A stretch of 35,021 nt of DNA. Source: a virus. The stretch is from the IMG/VR virus record IMGVR_UViG_3300048590_001437, positions 1-35,021 of that record; one strand, given 5' to 3'. The notes beneath the pieces were generated by a model that was not told the DNA's origin, did no database searches, and was given only the letters and a program-made list of their open reading frames with translations. Position 1 is the first letter of the stretch; each line of letters begins with the position of its first letter. This document shows positions 7,373 through 13,413 of this stretch, one piece after another. Both the position numbers and the translations under genes were made by a program.

Positions 7373-7947
7373 TATTCCTCCGGCGCACCCTTGCTGATTT
7401 GCTGCACCTTGCTCGCGATGCACCTATGCCAATAGATGCGCACCGTCGCACCGGCCAGCAGCGCGCTGATAAAGTCATGGTCGCCGGCATAGTGGTCGCC
7501 CCATGCCCAGGCGTGCTCCTGCCAAACCTTGCGGCGCACAATCGGCGCACTCACGCCCACAAAACCGGCACCGAGGTTACGATGGCCCCAATGTTCAGCG
7601 GGCGGCAGCACACCCCGCTCGCCATGGTCCATCTGCACCATCACCACATCGGGGCCATGCGTTTCCACAATCGTTTTCAAGTCGGCGACCAGCGTGGGGC
7701 AGATACAGGTGTCATCATCGTCCAACACCCAGATGTACTCGCCGACCAACCGCGGCCCTTCTCGTCGCATCCGCTGATTCGCCCACGCTACGCCTCGACC
7801 AACTCGATCCGGCAATAAGGTCTGTACCCAGTCCGGATCGGTTTGCATTACCAGACTGGCTTGGCTCAGCATCAGCATCTGGGGCCGCTTATAACAGCGG
7901 GTCAAAATCTCCAGGAAGGGAGGGGCGATCTCACGTTTCGTCGGCAT
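7372..7947 (-). CDS. Glycosyltransferase family 2-like protein between the terminase genes
   Basis: This encodes 191 residues of a small GT-A-fold enzyme. The opening PPFLEILTRCYKRPQMLMLSQASLVMQ is the nucleotide-binding strand-helix of GT2 enzymes. YIWVLDDDDTC (about 80-90) holds the D-x-D metal site for the nucleotide sugar. GDHYAGDHDFISALL (about 155-170) fits the acceptor-side ED/HD motif. At under 200 residues it is a minimal catalytic domain with no membrane segment. The ATG at 7947 is preceded by GGAGGATGAGG and overlaps the end of the small terminase; its stop overlaps the large terminase start. Its position inside the packaging operon is unusual. Possible roles are glycosylating virion proteins, modified DNA or host surface sugars; the substrate is unknown. 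Confidence 0.78.
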   Translation of the reverse strand: MPTKREIAPPFLEILTRCYKRPQMLMLSQASLVMQTDPDWVQTLLPDRVGRGVAWANQRMRREGPRLVGEYIWVLDDDDTCICPTLVADLKTIVETHGPDVVMVQMDHGERGVLPPAEHWGHRNLGAGFVGVSAPIVRRKVWQEHAWAWGDHYAGDHDFISALLAGATVRIYWHRCIASKVQQISKGAPEE

Positions 7948-8521
7948 CCTCATCCTCCGCTTCGTCAAAGTCTGCTAACGTTGCATCCACCTGTCCACGT
8001 CGCTGGACGACTGCGGTCTGCCACTCGTCGAGAGTCACGCCGGTGGTACGCGTGGTGAGGTCCACTGTACCCCGTGGTTGATAGTCGCCCAGCAGCTCAA
8101 GCGCCAGCTTACGATCACTGTTGTGTTTGGGGTCGGCCACCGACGCCGACTGCGCCAGCGCCTCATAAATGTCACGCCGATGACGCAAGAGGGGAGCCGC
8201 CTGCAAGGCCGCAATCGTCAGTTCCATCTCCGGGTGACGTTCGCGCCAGGTACGAATGACACGATCACTCTTCAGACCCAGCACCCCCGTCGCCAGTTGG
8301 GCTTGTGTCTCCGGATCGCGCCCATGGGCCGGCGACGCTGCCCAAGCCAAATAGACGGCTTTGCGCCAATCCCAGCCGGCGGTCAGCATCTCCTCAAAAT
8401 CTTGCCACCAGGCGAAATTGCGCAGGCGATCCAGTAGTTCGACATAGGCCCGCCGACTCTGTGCCTGCCCCTGTACTAACTGGCTTGCCGGAAACAGCGT
8501 CCCCCGCTCTTCATCTGCCAT
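7931..8521 (-). CDS. Probable phage terminase small subunit
   Basis: This encodes 196 residues. The middle part QAQLATGVLGLKSDRVIRTWRERHPEMELTIAALQAAPLLRHRRDIYEALAQSASV resembles the helix-turn-helix DNA-recognition region of small terminases, which bind the packaging site and hand DNA to TerL. It is followed by a helix and the NSDRKLALELLGDYQPRG segment common at the end of that region. The C-terminus is very acidic (DFDEAEDEDADET), also frequent in TerS. It lies directly upstream of the glycosyltransferase and TerL on the same strand. A terminator hairpin precedes it, so it probably heads the packaging transcript. The ribosome site before 8521 is weak. Position strongly supports the role; sequence alone is suggestive. 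Confidence 0.65.
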   Translation of the reverse strand: MADEERGTLFPASQLVQGQAQSRRAYVELLDRLRNFAWWQDFEEMLTAGWDWRKAVYLAWAASPAHGRDPETQAQLATGVLGLKSDRVIRTWRERHPEMELTIAALQAAPLLRHRRDIYEALAQSASVADPKHNSDRKLALELLGDYQPRGTVDLTTRTTGVTLDEWQTAVVQRRGQVDATLADFDEAEDEDADET

Positions 8522-8561
8522 AGCGCATCATCGGTAAATTCGGAACTAATCCTGTTTTAGG

Positions 8562-8604
8562 AAAAAGCGAGCGGCAGCCCCGCCCAGCGGACGCAGCCGC
8601 TTGC
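8562..8604 (-). terminator. Rho-independent terminator between lysis and packaging genes
   Basis: Read leftward, a GC-rich hairpin with outer arms AAGCGGC and GCCGCT, plus internal GC pairing, is followed by a run of five T's at 8562-8566. It lies 22 nt past the holin stop and 41 nt before the small terminase start. It would separate lysis from packaging transcription. Confidence 0.6.
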
Positions 8605-8625
8605 AAGACTGCTGTATATGCGAAA

Positions 8626-8985
8626 TTAGAAAGGGGTTGCGGGTAGGTCTTTTGGGTCCTGCCCACTTGCCATTTTGAGCCAGTAGACTGCGGCCTCGAT
8701 GGTTGTCGTCAACTGATCCTCGTTTAGGTCTGGGTAAATTTCTGCCAACTGGTTGTAGACCATGCGAAAGCGTCCATCTTTCGGCAGGCGGCCCGTCAGC
8801 CAGAGTTGCTCTGCGCCGGCCACCAGTTCCAGCGCTGTTTCTGACGCCTGCACCACCAGCGTGCCCACGTCCGTGAAGGAGAGCATCTCTTCCGACTGGG
8901 GTTGCCGTTGGCGCAGCAACAGTCCCAGCAAGATCAAGAAGACCAGCACGGTTGTCCCAAATGTCAAAATCTCTCCAATTTCCAT
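8626..8985 (-). CDS. LLH-family-like phage holin
   Basis: This encodes 119 residues. A single N-terminal membrane helix (residues about 6-26, ILTFGTTVLVFLILLGLLL) is followed by a soluble helical part. That part has the pattern seen in the LLH holin family: an LV-x2-AEQL segment near residue 55, a K-x-R-x2-x-V-Y run, then P-D-L and TTTIEAAVYWLK near 90. Holins oligomerise in the inner membrane to time lysis, or assist other lysis proteins. The start at 8985 has a strong AGGAGG site 6-7 nt upstream. It follows the large lysin gene. A second holin-like gene lies upstream of the lysin, so the pair may act as holin and antiholin or holin and pinholin; that is inference. Confidence 0.65.
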   Translation of the reverse strand: MEIGEILTFGTTVLVFLILLGLLLRQRQPQSEEMLSFTDVGTLVVQASETALELVAGAEQLWLTGRLPKDGRFRMVYNQLAEIYPDLNEDQLTTTIEAAVYWLKMASGQDPKDLPATPF

Positions 8986-9029
8986 AATTTCCTCCTGATT
9001 TGATTGTTATGAACGGTTGTCGAGACAAT

Positions 9030-11336
9030 TTACTTGAGCCACTGCTCCAACAGGTCTGCCCCATGCAAAACCTTGTTGGCGAATTGGGCGGTTTCTCGTG
9101 GAGGAGCGACCTTTGCCAACACATTGCCAATGCCAAAATTCCAGGCAATGAGGGCCGACCAGTCGTTGCCCAGGGTTTTGCGCAGCCATGCCCAATAGGC
9201 TGCGCCCGTGCGCAAGTTGTCACGGGCATCCCAAACATCGGTTGCTTCCACCTGGGCCGACCACTCGGCCCACGTGCTTGGCATGAGTTGGCACAGCCCC
9301 TGTGCGCCTGCGTCACTGCGCGCATCCGGGCGGAATGAACTCTCTGCCCAGACCAGCGAGGCAAACAGCGCGGTGCGAATTCCAAACTCACGGGCGATCT
9401 GACGGATCAGATGTGGCACGTCTACTTCATCGGTGGGCAGGTAGGGGAGTGGGTCCACGCAACCGTCATAAGGATAGCCACGCGTGAAAGGCCGCACGCG
9501 CATCCCAAAATGAAGGTGGGGTCCAGTACTGTTGCCCGTGTTGCCCGAAAAGCCAACCGCATCGCCGGCGTTCAGCCACATGCCCGGCGCAAGCGGCTTT
9601 GCAATCCCCAGTTGGTAGAGATGCCCATAAATAGTCTCGCCCCACTCGTGGCGCAGCTTCACATAAAGTCCATAGCCATCTTTATCTTCACCGGCCTCGA
9701 CCACTTGCCCCCGATCTACCGCCCGGATCGGCGTCCCCATCGGTACCGCAAAATCCACACCGTTGTGCCCGGCAAGTCCAAAACGCGCATAGGCTGCGGG
9801 ATTCTCGCCAAATTTCTGTGAGATATCGCGTAGCGCCCATTCACGGATGGGGTGGACCAGTGGGGGGACCTCCATTCGCGGTTCGTTCTCCGGTACGGGT
9901 GGAGATGGGGCAGGCGTCGGCTGGGCTTGGGCAACACGCTGGAAATGCAAGATTGTGTTGGTATGGATGCCCGCATTAAATCCACTCGGTGTATTCGCCC
10001 CCATGCCGATGCCGCTCACTGTTTCCGATGCTGTGCCGTCATCGACGCGAATTGAAAATTCATTGCGGCTCGCTGTCATGGGATAATTCCCGCTGTAAGG
10101 TTCACCCGACTTCGCTTCCGTCACGATGCGCGCACTGCCTCCTGGCCATTCGACCAACAGCGGCACCCCAGCCAGGCGTTTGCCCACCTCGTCTAAAACA
10201 TCTACATAGATATGATGGCGGCCCCCTGCTTCGGCTTCCGGCTCCCAACGTCCCATGATCACTCGCCACAATGGGCCTGGCGTCACCGGCGTCTGGATGC
10301 TCACCCCACGATCACTGAGCCGCATATCCCAAATGCGCTTAGGAGACTGGTCCGGAATCGTTGAGCTGCCGCTCTGCAAGTTGGGCAAGCTCACTGTGTG
10401 CGTGACCGGTGCGGGCGTGGGCGGCAGGTTGGCTGTCTGCGCCGGAACGGTGTAGCCCCTAGCGACGGTGGCGCGAAAACCGGCTTGCACGCCGGTCTTG
10501 CCGTCGATATGCCATTGATCATCCTTCGACCAGCGATAGAGACAGAGCGCATGAATTTTGCGCCCATAATTCGTGGCATCGCGGTTCCATCCGTCAATCT
10601 CCGCATAGGCCGCCTCTACCCAGCCATTCGCCTGGTCGAGCCACGGACCATCCTGATTGGTTTCAGTGATGTAAATGGGCTTGCCCCAAAGCCCCTCCGG
10701 GAGTGCGTCGATAAAGTCGCGGTACGACCTAAACTGGAAGCGACGCGCCGCAAACGGTGCATCCATGCGTTGTTCCGAAGTGATAAGGGCGGGGTCTGCG
10801 CCATGGGTGTAGGTGTGCAGCGCAACGCCATCGGCCACATGTTGTGTCTCTCGGCACACCTGGCGGAAATAGTCGAGCCAATCACCTGTCTCGACATTCC
10901 AGGGCGCGATGGCCGCAAGGATCATCTCATGCTTTCGCAAAAGTTTGTTTTGCCAAACTGCCTGCGCACATAAATCAAAACAGCGTGCATAATCACCGGG
11001 TGCAATCGCCTGCCCCTGAGGGCGCTCTTGGCGGTGATTGGGTTCGTTCCCAACGATCCAACGGGTGCAACCTTGCGACGCGCCGATAAACTTGGCCACT
11101 CGCTGCGCGAATGCACCATACTTGTCCGGCGTGGGGATTGTGCCTGTGCTGCCGTAACCATGGTTAAGTCGCACGATCACGGTGTGGCCGCGGTCACTCA
11201 AATCCCGATAGTCGCGCCCGGTGCTGTCGCCTGGGTCTGCGCCGATGGCTTCCGTCACAACGACCCAGCCGGGCCTATCCGCCATGAGATGTTCGCCGCC
11301 GCGGTCGTGCAACCCATGCAGACTAAGGTTTGGCAT
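9030..11336 (-). CDS. Three-domain phage lysin: GH-A-like barrel, M23 peptidase and lytic transglycosylase
   Basis: The protein has 768 residues with three enzymatic modules. Residues 15-290 look like a clan GH-A TIM barrel, with the acid/base Glu in WIVGNEPNH (E98) and the nucleophile in IYITETNQDG (E225). Residues about 345-470 form a beta-rich linker/carbohydrate-binding-like region. Residues 510-630 are an M23 zinc endopeptidase, with H524 and D528 in HNGVDFA and H607/H609 in GPHLHFG. Residues 645-768 are an SLT (GH23) transglycosylase with E665 in WAESSF, then GAQGLCQLMPSTW. Such a chain could cleave both glycan and peptide parts of the wall. There is no signal peptide, so release needs the adjacent holins. 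I use the ATG at 11336 because GAGGAGG lies 6 nt upstream. It overlaps the holin gene end. A tail-associated lysin is an alternative, but the position favours lysis. Confidence 0.88.
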   Translation of the reverse strand: MPNLSLHGLHDRGGEHLMADRPGWVVVTEAIGADPGDSTGRDYRDLSDRGHTVIVRLNHGYGSTGTIPTPDKYGAFAQRVAKFIGASQGCTRWIVGNEPNHRQERPQGQAIAPGDYARCFDLCAQAVWQNKLLRKHEMILAAIAPWNVETGDWLDYFRQVCRETQHVADGVALHTYTHGADPALITSEQRMDAPFAARRFQFRSYRDFIDALPEGLWGKPIYITETNQDGPWLDQANGWVEAAYAEIDGWNRDATNYGRKIHALCLYRWSKDDQWHIDGKTGVQAGFRATVARGYTVPAQTANLPPTPAPVTHTVSLPNLQSGSSTIPDQSPKRIWDMRLSDRGVSIQTPVTPGPLWRVIMGRWEPEAEAGGRHHIYVDVLDEVGKRLAGVPLLVEWPGGSARIVTEAKSGEPYSGNYPMTASRNEFSIRVDDGTASETVSGIGMGANTPSGFNAGIHTNTILHFQRVAQAQPTPAPSPPVPENEPRMEVPPLVHPIREWALRDISQKFGENPAAYARFGLAGHNGVDFAVPMGTPIRAVDRGQVVEAGEDKDGYGLYVKLRHEWGETIYGHLYQLGIAKPLAPGMWLNAGDAVGFSGNTGNSTGPHLHFGMRVRPFTRGYPYDGCVDPLPYLPTDEVDVPHLIRQIAREFGIRTALFASLVWAESSFRPDARSDAGAQGLCQLMPSTWAEWSAQVEATDVWDARDNLRTGAAYWAWLRKTLGNDWSALIAWNFGIGNVLAKVAPPRETAQFANKVLHGADLLEQWLK

Positions 11337-11760
11337 TTGCATCCTCCTCATATCCCAACTTTGCGCGCGTCTCCGCCAAGAGTTTGCGCAGAAAGGGCGG
11401 CAAGGGGACGCCCATGCGCGCCACGTTCTCGGTAATGGAGACAAACTCCATAAAGGCGAGCGCGCCTGCCGACAGTTGCGCTACGCCATAGCCATTGGTC
11501 TCGGGAAATTCAAAGAGGGCGGTTGCTTCTGTCTGAAGGTAAGCGAGCGCGCCCAGCAAAATCCATGTGGCTGCTTTACGCTTGATCCCGGCTGCGCCGA
11601 TGCGGCTGCGCCACCCTTCGTTCATGGCGGCGGCCAACAGCCCCGTCAACACATCCAGCGTCTGCATAACCAGCAAGACGCGAAAGGCACTGTGCAGACC
11701 CGCCCACCAGGCCACCAACGTGACCAGGGCGAATTGCACCCAAAACCAAAACCGTTCCAT
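11323..11760 (-). CDS. Phage holin (holin-4 / toxin-secretion type)
   Basis: This encodes 145 residues with two to three membrane helices: FALVTLVAWWAGL, VLLVMQTLDVLTGLLAA and WILLGALAYLQ. The helix DVLTGLLAA followed by W-x-S-x-x-G-x-x-G-I-K-R-K is the hallmark of the phage holin 4 / TcdE-like group. The C-terminus is charged (KLGYEEDANAKP), as in most holins. The frame extends to 11904, but the ATG at 11760 has GAGGGGG directly ahead and starts close to the first membrane helix. It sits immediately upstream of the lysin and overlaps it by 14 nt, the standard holin-endolysin arrangement. Confidence 0.8.
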   Translation of the reverse strand: MERFWFWVQFALVTLVAWWAGLHSAFRVLLVMQTLDVLTGLLAAAMNEGWRSRIGAAGIKRKAATWILLGALAYLQTEATALFEFPETNGYGVAQLSAGALAFMEFVSITENVARMGVPLPPFLRKLLAETRAKLGYEEDANAKP

Positions 11761-11943
11761 TGCCCCCTCATTCGTCACTGGTGATCGCTCCATCAAGTAC
11801 CCCCGCATGGCAATAAAAAAGCCCAGCACCTGGGTTGAAATCCAGGGCTGGGCCGGGTCCGGCATCAACGCTCCAGTAGAGTGCGGATGGGCCGGAGTGG
11901 GCATCTGCGGTTAATTTCAGTCTACCACGACGATGCAGTCAAT

Positions 11944-12084
11944 TCAATCGGTTCGCCGTCGCTGTGGTCGGCTCTCTTGCCAACCATATTCCTTCTCGAT
12001 CCAGCGCACAACCAGGAGCAGAGCACGCCGTACCACAAACATAAATTCGCGCATCTCTCCTGTCTCCGTCTCAGCCGACTTCAT
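11944..12084 (-). CDS. Small 46-residue hypothetical protein heading the lysis operon
   Basis: The start at 12084 is chosen because AGGAGG lies 6-7 nt upstream, the strongest ribosome site in this region. The product has an acidic, polar N-terminus (KSAETETGE), an amphipathic or weakly membrane-seeking helix (FMFVVRRALLLVVRWIEKEYG) and a basic tail. No function is recognised. A membrane-associated lysis accessory is possible from its location just upstream of the holin and downstream of a terminator. The longer open frame to 12171 crosses the terminator and is not supported. Confidence 0.5.
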   Translation of the reverse strand: MKSAETETGEMREFMFVVRRALLLVVRWIEKEYGWQESRPQRRRTD

Positions 12085-12108
12085 CACGCCTCCTGCCGTT
12101 CTAGGCGC

Positions 12109-12159
12109 TAAAAATAGGAATGTGCGCCCGCACTGCCGGCGGAGCAGGCGAACGCACAT
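12109..12159 (-). terminator. Terminator ahead of the lysis genes
   Basis: Read leftward, an interrupted hairpin with outer arms ATGTGCG / CGCACAT (12120-12159) and inner GC pairing is followed by a U-rich TATTTTTAG at 12117-12109. It lies upstream of the small lysis-operon gene, so transcription into the lysis and packaging genes from the right must pass it. Confidence 0.6.
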
Positions 12160-12169
12160 CACGAGGACC

Positions 12170-12198
12170 AAGCATTAACATAATACCGTATGTGTCAA
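12170..12198 (-). promoter_or_regulatory. Possible late promoter, leftward
   Basis: TTGACA (12198-12193) is a perfect -35 on the minus strand. The best -10 is TAATGC at a short 15-nt spacing, so the element is weak or activator-dependent. It lies between two palindromes on its right and the terminator on its left, like a late promoter controlled by antitermination. Confidence 0.3.
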
Positions 12199-12213
12199 GG
12201 GGTAAGTCTGCCT

Positions 12214-12236
12214 GGCGATAATCAGTTGTTATCGGT
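12214..12236. repeat. Copy 2 of the GGCGATAA-N7-TTATCGGT palindrome
   Basis: GGCGATAA and TTATCGGT are separated by TCAGTTG (7 nt), just upstream (on the minus strand) of the possible late promoter and the lysis operon. It lies in a non-coding gap. Confidence 0.7.
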
Positions 12237-12240
12237 TGAA

Positions 12241-12263
12241 GGGCAACGCCATAACCGTTGCCC
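12241..12263. repeat. Second palindrome GGGCAACG-N7-CGTTGCCC
   Basis: A perfect 8-bp inverted repeat with a 7-nt spacer (CCATAAC), 4 nt from palindrome copy 2. On the plus strand it is followed by CTTTTACGGCTTTT, so it could be a weak rightward terminator. No plus-strand gene is seen to its left. Confidence 0.5.
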
Positions 12264-12367
12264 CTTTTACGGCTTTTGCGACAAATAGCCGATGTTGTCT
12301 CCGTACACATCTGCTAAACTGGGCACAGGTTTACTTCATCCTGCACTCTACCAGGAGTCTTCCCTCC

Positions 12368-12580
12368 ATGCGTATGTTTCTTTATGGCGTCGCTGCCTTC
12401 TTTGGCTTCGTCGCGCTTGCCGTTCTGCTGCTGCCCATCCTCGTCTCACTGCAAGACTTACGCAATGGCTTGACAGGGTTGGTGGTAGCCGGCGTGGCGG
12501 TGCGCACAGCCCCATTTGCCTTGAGCTTGGCCGTGGTCCCCCTCTGCATCGCCTTCGCCTATGACCGCATGACGGGCTAA
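12368..12580 (+). CDS. Small two-helix membrane protein
   Basis: This encodes 70 residues, almost entirely hydrophobic. It has two predicted membrane helices (FLYGVAAFFGFVALAVLLLPILV and VAVRTAPFALSLAVVPLCIAFAY) joined by a short polar turn (SLQDLRNG). I use the ATG at 12368, with AGGAG about 11 nt upstream; the longer frame from 12236 has no ribosome site and reads through the palindromes. It is the first plus-strand gene of the cargo block and ends 10 nt before the zinc-ribbon gene, so the two are probably co-transcribed. Function unknown. Confidence 0.55.
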   Translation: MRMFLYGVAAFFGFVALAVLLLPILVSLQDLRNGLTGLVVAGVAVRTAPFALSLAVVPLCIAFAYDRMTG

Positions 12581-12590
12581 GGTAGATTGA

Positions 12591-13190
12591 ATGCCATCAA
12601 CCAACCCGATTGCACCCGAACTTTTAGGGAACCCCCAAACCATGCCACCGCTCATCTCCCTTTCTTGTCCTTCTTGTGGGTCCAAATTGCAGATCACAAA
12701 CGACATGGAACGCTTTGCCTGTGGCTATTGCGGCAACGAACAGATCGTGCGCCGTGAAGGCGGCGTGGTCATGCTGGCCCCAGTCGTCGAAGGCTTGCGC
12801 CATGTGCAGACCGGCGTCGACAAGACGGCTGCTGAACTTGCCCTGGTACGCCTTGCCAAAGAGATCGCCATGCAGGAAGCTGTCGTCAAACAGATTGAAC
12901 GGACGCCCTTCTATCAAGCCTACCCGCCTACTTGGATAGAATCTCTGTACATCTATGTACTCGTGGGTTGCCTATTCGTTGGTACCATTGCTTTTAGTGC
13001 CCGTAACCTGCCACTGGTTTCGATCTGCATCATTGTAGTGATCGCCTATACGGTTTATTGGCAGCGCCTTAATTCGACTCGCATCGCCGCCGGCAGAGTG
13101 GACCTGAAGGAGCGTCTCGCCGCCGAGCAGCGCAAGCTTGCCCACCTACGCGCACAACTGAAGCATAACCAAGAGCTTGTCGGCAGGTAA
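12591..13190 (+). CDS. Zinc-ribbon membrane protein with C-terminal coiled coil
   Basis: This encodes 199 residues. A zinc ribbon lies near residues 26-48 (CPSCGSKL, then FACGYCGNEQ), a C-x2-C / C-x2-C pair. It is followed by a polar stretch with VVEGLRHVQTGVDKTAAELALVRLAKEI. Two adjacent membrane helices (about 119-160, YIYVLVGCLFVGTIAF and LVSICIIVVIAYTVYW) precede a C-terminal helix rich in Arg, Lys and Glu that is likely coiled coil. The layout is shared by uncharacterised bacterial zinc-ribbon membrane proteins, and no function can be named. AAGG lies 8 nt before the ATG. With the preceding small membrane protein it forms a two-gene plus-strand unit upstream of the type III system. Confidence 0.7.
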   Translation: MPSTNPIAPELLGNPQTMPPLISLSCPSCGSKLQITNDMERFACGYCGNEQIVRREGGVVMLAPVVEGLRHVQTGVDKTAAELALVRLAKEIAMQEAVVKQIERTPFYQAYPPTWIESLYIYVLVGCLFVGTIAFSARNLPLVSICIIVVIAYTVYWQRLNSTRIAAGRVDLKERLAAEQRKLAHLRAQLKHNQELVGR

Positions 13191-13226
13191 CATCGCTTGC
13201 CGCCCAACTCGCCCCACATTGGCACG

Positions 13227-13288
13227 TTGACCCTTTTCCCCAGCCCGTGCTAAAATACGGGCCGCTGTGAGTGGCATCACAGCGGCCC
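13227..13288 (+). promoter_or_regulatory. Promoter and 5'-leader hairpin for the type III R-M operon
   Basis: TTGACC (13227-13232) and TAAAAT (13251-13256) are 18 nt apart. The expected start of transcription falls at the beginning of a perfect 12-bp hairpin at 13259-13288, with arms GGGCCGCTGTGA and TCACAGCGGCCC and loop GTGGCA. There is no T-tract, so it is a leader hairpin rather than a terminator. It may stabilise the mRNA or act as an operator. mod starts about 125 nt downstream. Confidence 0.55.
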
Positions 13289-13413
13289 CAGGCCACCGCA
13301 GATCATCGCTACGGTTGGCAATAACCCCATTCTATCACACCTGTTGACCGCGCTTGCGTCATTGCGTTTGTCCTGTGGGCATCTCTCGCCGCCACTAGAA
13401 AGCGCACACGCTC

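Noticed and set aside
12101-12310. 69-codon minus-strand open frame across the late-control region
   Set aside because: It covers both palindromes, the TTGACA element and the terminator, and has no ribosome site.
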